Made by a program: the position numbers and the translations under genes. Below, piece after piece: positions 59,341 to 64,000 of a stretch of DNA of 64,000 nt. The stretch spans positions 35,511 through 99,510 of the forward strand of contig PABK01000009.1 in assembly GCA_002699145.1 (NCBI GenBank), read 5' to 3'. The notes under the pieces were generated by a model. It ran no database searches. It worked only from the letters and a program-made list of their open reading frames with translations, and was not told where the DNA came from. Source of the stretch: Halioglobus sp. Lineage in GTDB: Bacteria; Pseudomonadota; Gammaproteobacteria; Pseudomonadales; Halieaceae. Each line of letters starts with the position of its first letter. The first letter of the stretch is position 1.

Positions 59341-60324
59341 TCAACCATCCACAGGGCTGATGACCCCCATCGCGCCGCGACCCAGGACATGGGTGTATAT
59401 TTCCGTGGTGCGCACATCGGAGTGACCCAGCAGCTTCTGTATCGTGCGAATGTCATAGCCCTGTTGCAACAGGCGCGTGGCGAAGCTGTGGCGAAAGGTG
59501 TGGCACTTCACCGGCTTGGTTATACCCGCGTCGTGCCGGGCGCGACGAACTGACTTGCGCAGGGTAGTGCTGTGCATGTGGTGACGCCGCAACACGCCTG
59601 TACGTGGGTCCGTGCCGACACTTATAGAGGGAAAGAGGAACTGCCAGCCAATCTCGCGAGCGGCCCCGGGGTATTTCCTTGCCAGCGCGTGGGGCATGTA
59701 GACCTCTCCAAAGCCATCGCGCAGGTCTTTCTCATGCAATGCCTGCGTGCTGGCTACCTGGTGTCGAAGTTTCTCGACAAGCGTTTCAGGGAGCAGGGTA
59801 ACCCTGTCCTTGTCTCCTTTACCGGAGCGCACCGTAATCGTTGAAAGTTCAAAATCCAGATCTTTGACGCGTAGTGACAACAATTCATTCAAGCGCAAGC
59901 CACAGCCATACAACAATTCCACCATCAGCCTGTGCTTGCCATTCATGTGTTGCAGTATTCGTTTCACTTCCGCATGTGTAAGCACCACTGGAAGACGGCG
60001 TCGCTGTCGAGCCTTTTCAAATGCCAGGGGCTCCAATTCAATATTAAAAAACTTGCGGTAGAGGTAAATGAGTGCGTTCAAGGCGATACGTTGGGTCGCA
60101 GGTGAGCAGCTTCGGTCGTGCCCCAAAGCACTCAAAAACTGGTTGATGTGCTGCGCTCCCAGTTTCTTCGGGTGTTTCTTGTCGTGGAAGTAAATAAAAC
60201 GCCTTATCCAGTGTATGTACGTTTTTTCCGTCTGGTATGCATATCCCTTATCGCGCATGTCTAACTGTATGCGGTGAATCAGACGCGGAGAACTCGACGG
60301 CACCAAAGGGCGGATGTCATCCAT
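59341..60324 (-). CDS. intI: Integron integrase IntI
   Basis: A tyrosine recombinase that captures and shuffles gene cassettes. The 327 residues carry the complete catalytic set: Arg144 (GCGLRLNELL), His275 and Arg278 (HTFRHS), His301 (LLGHSDV) and Tyr310 (TEIYTHV). The extra segment unique to integron integrases is present between the arms at about 206-234 (EVYMPHALARKYPGAAREIG), followed by TDPRTGVLRRHHMH. The gene points away from the cassette array, the usual inverse orientation for many chromosomal integrons. It is probably active since it is intact, with a LexA box over its promoter. Confidence 0.96.
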   Translation of the reverse strand: MDDIRPLVPSSSPRLIHRIQLDMRDKGYAYQTEKTYIHWIRRFIYFHDKKHPKKLGAQHINQFLSALGHDRSCSPATQRIALNALIYLYRKFFNIELEPLAFEKARQRRRLPVVLTHAEVKRILQHMNGKHRLMVELLYGCGLRLNELLSLRVKDLDFELSTITVRSGKGDKDRVTLLPETLVEKLRHQVASTQALHEKDLRDGFGEVYMPHALARKYPGAAREIGWQFLFPSISVGTDPRTGVLRRHHMHSTTLRKSVRRARHDAGITKPVKCHTFRHSFATRLLQQGYDIRTIQKLLGHSDVRTTEIYTHVLGRGAMGVISPVDG

Positions 60325-60345
60325 GGCTGCAAGCCCCCCTGGCTA

Positions 60346-60365
60346 TACTGTACATATGCACAGTA
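60346..60365. promoter_or_regulatory. LexA (SOS) box upstream of intI
   Basis: TACTGTACATATGCACAGTA has the CTGT-N8-ACAG LexA core and near-consensus flanks. It sits within a larger perfect dyad with 11-base arms (60341-60351 and 60360-60370, GGCTATACTGT). It lies 22 bases from the intI start and overlaps a possible TATACT -10 on the minus strand, so the SOS response should induce integrase expression, as known for other integrons. Confidence 0.88.
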
Positions 60366-60547
60366 TAGCCCATGTGACGACACGCGAGGGCGGTTTTTCA
60401 AGAGAACTACATGAAGGCCTCTCCTGCTAGCTGTCTTAACCTTCTGAAACTAAGCAAGATTCTCTGACCGTAAAGAAACTTCGGGGGACGAATTTGATGA
60501 AAAGTCGCGGGAGAATAATTCTCGCTATCTACGGATTGGAAGTTAGC

Positions 60548-60553
60548 TATAAT
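60548..60553 (+). promoter_or_regulatory. Candidate cassette promoter (Pc) -10 element
   Basis: TATAAT reading toward the cassettes, 105 bases before the attI crossover. No convincing -35 hexamer is found at 16-18 bases upstream. The adjacent 19-bp palindrome at 60507-60525 could bind a regulator. The Pc assignment rests on position. Confidence 0.35.
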
Positions 60554-60640
60554 GTTGACGTGTTGGTTCTAAAAGGATTTCGGGCGAGACACACATGGAA
60601 AGTTTGAAAATAAATGGAATTGGGTTATCAGACCGATTCC

Positions 60641-60659
60641 GCATAATTAGCTGTTATGT
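60641..60659 (+). other. attI recombination site (simple site)
   Basis: GCATAATTAGCTGTTATGT: an imperfect inverted pair, CATAA and TTATG, flanks a short core. The crossover G/TT lies at 60653/60654. The right core GTTATGT is identical to most attC right cores in this array, which marks the junction where the first cassette was inserted. The full attI may reach further left. Confidence 0.7.
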
Positions 60660-60662
60660 GGA

Positions 60663-60968
60663 ATGGTTAGCATCCTCAATTTTGCCGGATTCGTGCTCTT
60701 TTTAGGGGCGTTGATCTCTGGGGCGTTAAGTCTTGTCGAGTGGTCCCGTCCCATCTGGGGTGTTGCAGCATTGGGTTTCGCTCTAGCTGCAATTCCAGCT
60801 GGATACAAAATCGGGGTCTTTCGGGCGTTAGTTTGGGTTGCCCTACTTTATTCGATTTATATGATCGGAAACCCGGAATCCAAATTGTCTGAATTTTTGG
60901 CTTTAATTGTCTTTTTTGTAATAGCTTGGGTTGCCGGTCTCGAATTTGAGGCTGGAGACGTAGATTAG
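60663..60968 (+). CDS. Cassette 1: small membrane protein, unknown
   Basis: A 101-residue protein with about four hydrophobic helices (4-24, 29-47, 51-68, 76-93) and an acidic C-terminus (EFEAGDVD). It starts at ATG 60663, 4 bases after the attI core; an out-of-frame mini-ORF opened by the ATG in the core (MWNG) overlaps this start. It stops 10 bases before attC1. No family was recognised. Occupying the first position, it should be the best-expressed cassette. Confidence 0.7.
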   Translation: MVSILNFAGFVLFLGALISGALSLVEWSRPIWGVAALGFALAAIPAGYKIGVFRALVWVALLYSIYMIGNPESKLSEFLALIVFFVIAWVAGLEFEAGDVD

Positions 60969-60978
60969 AAATGACTCC

Positions 60979-61038
60979 ACATAACAAATCATTAAAGGCG
61001 GACGCCGTAAACGGCGCCGCTTAATTCCAACGTTATGT
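60979..61038 (+). other. attC1 recombination site
   Basis: A 60-bp attC with outer boxes ACATAAC and GTTATGT that pair perfectly. The inner stem is formed by TTAAAGGCGGACGCCG and CGGCGCCGCTTAA with a TAAA loop. Three unpaired bases (A, G, A) lie on the left arm, as expected for extrahelical bases that direct strand choice. The crossover is after the G at 61032. Confidence 0.93.
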
Positions 61039-61044
61039 TCAACG

Positions 61045-61341
61045 ATGACACTAACTGACGACGAGAAGGCGGCTGTTCGGCGAGCTCTCACGGGAAGCAA
61101 GAGCAAGCTAGTTCATTTCGTCCACTACCTGCTCTACATCTTGCCTGGATTGTTCATCGGGCTTTACGGTTGGTATCTCGGCGAGATCATTGCGGTTCTG
61201 GTTGGGTTTGGTGTGCTGCTCGGTACCGTCGTGTATCTCCTTTTCTGGTCGTCCGGATTTTCGCATCATCTAATCAACGCGCTGGAGAAGTACGAGAGTG
61301 AAGTCGGTGCTTTGGAAAACAGTGATGGATCGAGAACATAA
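61045..61341 (+). CDS. Cassette 2: small membrane protein, unknown
   Basis: A 98-residue protein with a basic N-terminal helix (DDEKAAVRRALTGSKSK), two membrane helices (about 27-44 and 46-67) and an acidic tail. ATG 61045 lies 6 bases after attC1; the core ATG at 61035 opens a 7-codon mini-ORF that overlaps it. The TAA stop is inside the left outer box of attC2. No family was recognised. Confidence 0.68.
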   Translation: MTLTDDEKAAVRRALTGSKSKLVHFVHYLLYILPGLFIGLYGWYLGEIIAVLVGFGVLLGTVVYLLFWSSGFSHHLINALEKYESEVGALENSDGSRT

Positions 61342-61395
61342 CCAGTCATTAAAGGCGGACGCCGTAAACGGCGCCGCTTAATTCAAACGTTATGT
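61336..61395 (+). other. attC2 recombination site
   Basis: 60 bp, same fold as attC1. It differs in the unpaired spacers (CAGTCA on the left, TTCAAAC on the right). It contains the cassette 2 stop codon and the cassette 3 start codon. Confidence 0.93.
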
Positions 61396-61580
61396 GGTCT
61401 ATTCGGACGGCGAAAATCGGCACACTAATCGGTGCTTTGGTTGCGCTTGTCGGTTTGTGGGTTCTGGCGGACGGATTTACGTCAGGAAACTGGGCTATGG
61501 TTAAGATCGGGGCTGTTGCAACGCTAGTTGGTGCAATCGCAGTCATTGTTTTCAGGCCCGACTTTAGGAATCTTCGCTAG
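61392..61580 (+). CDS. Cassette 3: two-helix membrane peptide, unknown
   Basis: A 62-residue protein whose ATG (61392) is part of the attC2 right core GTTATGT, so recombination itself supplies the start codon. Two helices, about 8-28 and 34-54, are separated by DGFTSGNW; the C-terminus is basic (RPDFRNLR). No family was recognised. About 37 non-coding bases separate the stop from attC3. Confidence 0.6.
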   Translation: MWSIRTAKIGTLIGALVALVGLWVLADGFTSGNWAMVKIGAVATLVGAIAVIVFRPDFRNLR

Positions 61581-61617
61581 TAGTTCGGCTCTTGGAGAAA
61601 GATCCAATGACTGAGCC

Positions 61618-61677
61618 ACATAACAAATCATTAAAGGCGGACGCCGTAAACGGCGCCGCTTAATTCCGACGTTATGT
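61618..61677 (+). other. attC3 recombination site
   Basis: 60 bp, same fold. Right spacer CCGAC instead of CCAAC. The core ATG is followed at once by TGA. Confidence 0.92.
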
Positions 61678-61973
61678 GAACATTGCCAAGGCCAGGAAAG
61701 AGCAATTTGGGGTGTTCTCTTGTTGGTGCGGGGAAAGAACGGTGGAAGGTGGTCATTCTTTGAAAGCGTCGCTCTGTTGGGGCGCTTAACCCCGCGTTCT
61801 CGCAAGTATCGCCGAGTTCAAGCCAGTAAGGAGAAGCCGGGTGCCACATTCGCCAAATGAGAAATTTGCGCTAGGCTTTAGAGAGGTAGGCGAGGCTGAG
61901 CGAGTATGCAGGTAGTTCAACATAACCAGTCATTTAAGGCGGACGCCGTAAACGGCGCCGCTTAATTCCAACG
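61672..61973 (+). other. Cassette 4: ORF-poor cassette, family copy A
   Basis: A 302-bp cassette (crossover to crossover) without a convincing gene. Its roughly 248-bp body is closely related to cassettes 5 and 7. The longest sense frame is 44 codons (GTG 61726 to TGA 61858-61860), with VALLGRLTPRSRKYRRVQ, basic and serine-rich. A one-base insertion relative to cassette 7 breaks the N-terminal part. Blocks conserved in all copies include TTCTCGCAAG and GAGAAATTTGCGCTAGGCT. It may encode a small RNA or a decayed peptide; neither is shown. Confidence 0.6.
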
Positions 61974-61979
61974 TTATGT
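61920..61979 (+). other. attC4 recombination site
   Basis: 60 bp, same fold, with CATTTAAGGC replacing CATTAAAGGC in the left arm, so the inner stem pairs slightly differently. The core ATG is followed at once by TGA. Confidence 0.92.
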
Positions 61980-62275
61980 GAACAGAGCCAATGCCCAGGA
62001 AGAGCAATTCGAGGGGTTCTGTTTATGGTGTTTTGAAAGATCGGTGGAAGGTGGTCATTCTTAAAGAGCGTCGCTTTGTTGTGGCGTTTAACCCCGCGTT
62101 CTCGCAAGCATCGCCGAGTTCAAACCACTAAGGGGAAGCCGGGTGCCAAATTCGCCAATCGAGAAATTTGCGCTAGGCTGTAAAGAGGTAGGGGAGGCTG
62201 AGCGAGCATGCAGGCTGTTCAACATAACCAATCATTAAAGGCGGACGCCGTAAACGGCGCCGCTTAATTCCAACG
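61974..62275 (+). other. Cassette 5: ORF-poor cassette, family copy B
   Basis: A 302-bp cassette, second member of the cassette 4/5/7 family and the most diverged. Its longest ATG frame (61991-62131, 46 residues, with DRWKVVILKERRFVVAF) is in a different reading frame from the one open in copies A and C. The alternative frame (SVALLWRLTPRSRKHRRV) is also open here but lacks a start because TGA precedes it. Conserved length with shifting frames argues against a simple protein-coding role. Confidence 0.6.
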
Positions 62276-62281
62276 TTATAT
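62222..62281 (+). other. attC5 recombination site
   Basis: 60 bp, same fold. The right core is GTTATAT rather than GTTATGT because it belongs to the incoming cassette 6, whose own left box is ATATAAC. Confidence 0.92.
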
Positions 62282-62290
62282 GCACATCAC

Positions 62291-62608
62291 GTGAACCCGG
62301 TCGTCCAAGCATTTTTCCACTTTTCTTGGATTTACGGTGCTCTGGTGTTTTGGCCGGGCTTGAGGCTCTTTAGCAAAGCACGCCCTCAATCATTGCGCGG
62401 TTTTAAATGGCAATTCTGGGTCCAGGTTGTGTTTTTGGCCTTCACTTTCGGGCTGGTTTACTACTACAGATGGGCTGGTTACAGAGACTGGTTGCACGCA
62501 CTGTTTCTTCCGTACTTTGTCGGGCTCTTGGGCTGGGTTGCGGCAGTGGTCCTGCTAGCTCGGCTAATATGGGGCAATCGCAAGCCAGGTCGGGAGCAAG
62601 AGGGGTAG
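62291..62608 (+). CDS. Cassette 6: small membrane protein, unknown
   Basis: A 105-residue protein with three hydrophobic helices (about 7-26, 40-57, 66-92) and a charged tail (GNRKPGREQEG). It starts at GTG 62291, which overlaps the TGA of a four-codon mini-ORF (MHIT) opened by the ATG just after the attC5 core, suggesting translational coupling. No family was recognised. Confidence 0.62.
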   Translation: MNPVVQAFFHFSWIYGALVFWPGLRLFSKARPQSLRGFKWQFWVQVVFLAFTFGLVYYYRWAGYRDWLHALFLPYFVGLLGWVAAVVLLARLIWGNRKPGREQEG

Positions 62609-62616
62609 GCTATGGC

Positions 62617-62676
62617 ATATAACAAATCATTAAAGGCGGACGCCGTAAACGGCGCCGCTTAATTCCAACGTTATGT
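62617..62676 (+). other. attC6 recombination site
   Basis: 60 bp, same fold. The left outer box is ATATAAC, complementary to the GTTATAT at the left end of its own cassette 6. It therefore pairs imperfectly with its present right neighbour GTTATGT. Confidence 0.92.
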
Positions 62677-62969
62677 GAACAGTGCCAAGGCCAGGAAAGA
62701 GCAATTCGAGATGTTCTATTTTGGTGCGGGGAAAGATCGGAGGAAGGTGGTCGTTCTTTGAGAGCGTCGCTCTGTTGTGGCGTTTAACCCCGCGTTCTCG
62801 CAAGCATCGCCGAGTTCAAGCCAGTAAGGGGAAGCCGGGTGCCACATTCGCCAAATGAGAAATTTGCGCTAGGCTTTAGAGAGGTAGGCGAGGCTGAGCG
62901 AGATTCGATGTTTTCACATAACCAATCATTAAAGGCGGACGCCGTAAACGGCGCCGCTTAATTCAAACG
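62671..62969 (+). other. Cassette 7: ORF-poor cassette, family copy C
   Basis: A 299-bp cassette, third member of the cassette 4/5/7 family. It has the longest sense frame of the family (see the 58-codon candidate). Its last bases before attC7 (ATTCGATGTTTTC) differ from copies A and B. It is separated from copies A and B by cassette 6, so the three are not one simple tandem expansion. Confidence 0.6.
62682..62858 (+). CDS. Possible 58-residue basic peptide in cassette 7
   Basis: GTG 62682 to TGA 62856-62858 encodes a 58-residue, arginine- and lysine-rich peptide (MPRPGKSNSRCSIL at the start, LTPRSRKHRRVQASKGKPG later). The downstream two-thirds of this frame is also open in cassettes 4 and 5, but the N-terminal part is frameshifted or stopped there. 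There is no Shine-Dalgarno. It may be coding in this copy only, or not at all. Confidence 0.25.
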   Translation: MPRPGKSNSRCSILVRGKIGGRWSFFESVALLWRLTPRSRKHRRVQASKGKPGATFAK

Positions 62970-62975
62970 TTATGT
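62916..62975 (+). other. attC7 recombination site
   Basis: 60 bp, same fold, spacers CAATCA and TTCAAAC. Its right core GTTATGT carries the start codon of the cassette 8 gene. Confidence 0.93.
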
Positions 62976-63355
62976 GCACAAGAACAGCGAAGTTCGGGTT
63001 TGAAGTCGTGGCTCAGGGGCTCCACTCCATCCTTGCTTCATCGGTGCAAAGGCGAACGATGTACCAAGATCCAAACTCACACGTGGATGACAACTTTGAC
63101 TTTATCGTCCTCGATTTTGCAAAAGGCTTAGTTAATTCTGGGCACCTGGATGAGGCGGTGGCCATCGAGATTCAGCAGCTGTATCTTGAGGCTGAACGGG
63201 AGCTCAAAGGAATGTCATGGCAGGAGCAGGACGTCTTCTTGGATAGTGATTCTCCGGCAGCTTCCAAGTGGAAGTCCGAAGCTTCCCGATTGCTAGCTGT
63301 CGTTGAAGCACATAACAAATCATTAAAGGCGGACGCCGTAAACGGCGCCGCTTAA
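62972..63355 (+). CDS. Cassette 8: soluble protein of unknown function with attC-encoded tail
   Basis: A 127-residue protein. The ATG at 62972 lies in the attC7 core; ATG 63059 (MYQDPNSHVDDNFDF) may be the functional start of a 98-residue product. The body is acidic and helical (FAKGLVNSGHLDEAVAIEIQ). The frame reads through the left arm of attC8, ending HNKSLKADAVNGAA and stopping at TAA inside the site, so the last 14 residues are the translated recombination site. The family is unknown. Confidence 0.65.
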   Translation: MCTRTAKFGFEVVAQGLHSILASSVQRRTMYQDPNSHVDDNFDFIVLDFAKGLVNSGHLDEAVAIEIQQLYLEAERELKGMSWQEQDVFLDSDSPAASKWKSEASRLLAVVEAHNKSLKADAVNGAA

Positions 63356-63369
63356 TTCAAACGTTAGGT
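63310..63369 (+). other. attC8 recombination site
   Basis: 60 bp, same fold. The right core is GTTAGGT, contributed by cassette 9 and lacking the ATG found in the other right cores. Confidence 0.92.
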
Positions 63370-63377
63370 GACTATCA

Positions 63378-63896
63378 GTGTATTCAGTTGACCGGAAGGA
63401 CCGAGTACAGAAACTGATGGATATTCCGCTATCATCTGTTGGTGCACCGATTCCTGCCGTTGTTGCAGGGGAACATGAGGTCGCAGTTTTATTCTACGCT
63501 CAAGATGAAGATCCAAACTGGGACGGTACAACAGTTCGGGTAGTGGGAGCTGATTCAGCGTCTGAAACGTGTGTAATTGTGAGATTCAAGAATGCTTGCG
63601 CCCACCTATTCGGTCCGCCAAATGATGAAGCTATTTCAGGGCATCCACTTTATTCTCGCGGGCTTGAGCCACATGGAAATTTTGAGGTACTCAATTCCTC
63701 CTGGATTCGGACTCTTGAACGAATGAATTCGGTTCATCCGCAACATGACAAGAAGAAGTACTTATCCAATCGGCGGCATTTTGTATTAGCTTTTCACGAT
63801 TCTACTTTTGAGTGTGTTGCAAGATGCTATGAGTTCTCGATACATCCCGGTTCTATTTGTAGCCACCTTGTGCAAATAGGCCCCGAAGTTGTATAG
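63378..63896 (+). CDS. Cassette 9: conserved hypothetical protein
   Basis: A soluble protein of 172 residues from GTG 63378. It contains motifs that look strongly conserved: GHPLYSRGLEPHGNFEVLNS, WIRTLERMNSVHPQHD and HFVLAFHDSTFECVARCYEF. From memory this resembles a widespread uncharacterised family, with no known activity. It is the only cassette product here with the look of an enzyme-sized globular domain. A ribosome site is not evident. Confidence 0.65.
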   Translation: MYSVDRKDRVQKLMDIPLSSVGAPIPAVVAGEHEVAVLFYAQDEDPNWDGTTVRVVGADSASETCVIVRFKNACAHLFGPPNDEAISGHPLYSRGLEPHGNFEVLNSSWIRTLERMNSVHPQHDKKKYLSNRRHFVLAFHDSTFECVARCYEFSIHPGSICSHLVQIGPEVV

Positions 63897-64000
63897 GGAG
63901 TAGAGGTGGTCCCAGTTATTTGAACAGCAAACCCGATTCTATAAGTGGATGCCTGCCCCGGGTTTAAGCTGCCATGGGGAGTGGCAGCGATTCAAAGTAG
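63897..64000 (+). other. Tail of cassette 9, no attC reached
   Basis: 104 bases without an ORF or an attC left box. From the GTTAGGT right core of attC8, the left box of the next attC should read ACCTAAC; it has not appeared by position 64000. A small hairpin GCTGCC...GGCAGC is visible near 63969-63990. The array therefore probably continues beyond the window. Confidence 0.5.

Larger units (their letters stand above)
60325..60662. other. Integron control region between intI and first cassette
   Basis: A 338-base non-coding region holding the LexA palindrome (60341-60370), a 19-bp palindrome GCGGGAGAATAATTCTCGC at 60507-60525, a perfect TATAAT at 60548-60553 that could be part of the cassette promoter Pc, and the attI crossover site ending at 60659. 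No credible ORF. It is AT-richer than the chromosome on the left. Confidence 0.7.

Noticed and set aside
59341..60324. Integrase as a sign of a prophage or genomic island
   Set aside because: The IntI-specific insertion, LexA box, attI and attC array identify an integron. There are no phage genes, no direct-repeat att pair and no tRNA at the junction.
61524..61849. Minus-strand ORFs of 72 and 93 codons in cassettes 3-4
   Set aside because: Both cross attC3, and the attC part supplies their C-terminus or middle. Equivalent frames are not open in the sister cassettes 5 and 7.

Overview
The window is high-GC DNA (except at the right end) from a Gram-negative gammaproteobacterium. An ectoine operon points to a marine or salt-exposed lifestyle. 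Gene order around glnE-ilvE-waaF-waaC-waaG-waaP and parE-cpdA-yqiB-tolC follows the pseudomonad/enterobacterial pattern. The genus cannot be settled from sequence alone; a marine group such as Halieaceae/Cellvibrionales is an inference. No tRNA, rRNA, CRISPR array or intact insertion sequence was seen.

Left third (1-30 kb). It opens with a SulP transporter cut by the window edge, a small ribbon-helix-helix protein and an NAD-dependent epimerase. The osmoprotection block ectABC plus a sodium:solute symporter follows, preceded by an AT-rich tandem repeat. Next come a cysteine-rich family-10 xylanase-like lipoprotein, a CPBP membrane protease, an unusual glycosyltransferase and a potassium-channel-like protein. 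A selenium operon (rdgC, selU, NADH-dehydrogenase-like/selD fusion) lies on the minus strand. After it are an FAD enzyme, a glyoxalase, a single-chain partner-switching regulator (sensor-HAMP-PP2C-HATPase-STAS), an octaheme cytochrome with HEAT/TPR repeats, an SDR, an epoxide-hydrolase-like enzyme, YceI, and parE/cpdA/yqiB divergent from tolC.

Middle (30-51 kb). This is the lipopolysaccharide core region: waaA, hldE, two methyltransferases with a toroid-fold protein and a GT4 glycosyltransferase, the dTDP-L-rhamnose genes rfbA/C and rfbB/D, three small kinases of the WaaP/InaA type, and waaG, waaC and waaF. A 420-bp palindromic repeat array separates rfbC from rfbB. ilvE, glnE, an orphan GspE-type ATPase, argE and argA follow.

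Right end (59.3-64 kb). Directly behind argA sits a sedentary chromosomal integron: an intI integrase under a perfect LexA box, an attI region, and at least nine gene cassettes separated by eight almost identical 60-bp attC sites. GC content drops visibly. Four cassettes encode tiny membrane proteins, two encode soluble proteins of unknown function, and three are divergent copies of one ORF-poor cassette. The attC right core carries an ATG that is itself the start codon in two cassettes, opens a mini-ORF overlapping the start of three others, and is followed at once by a stop in all three ORF-poor ones. This array, which runs out of the window, is the most interesting part.
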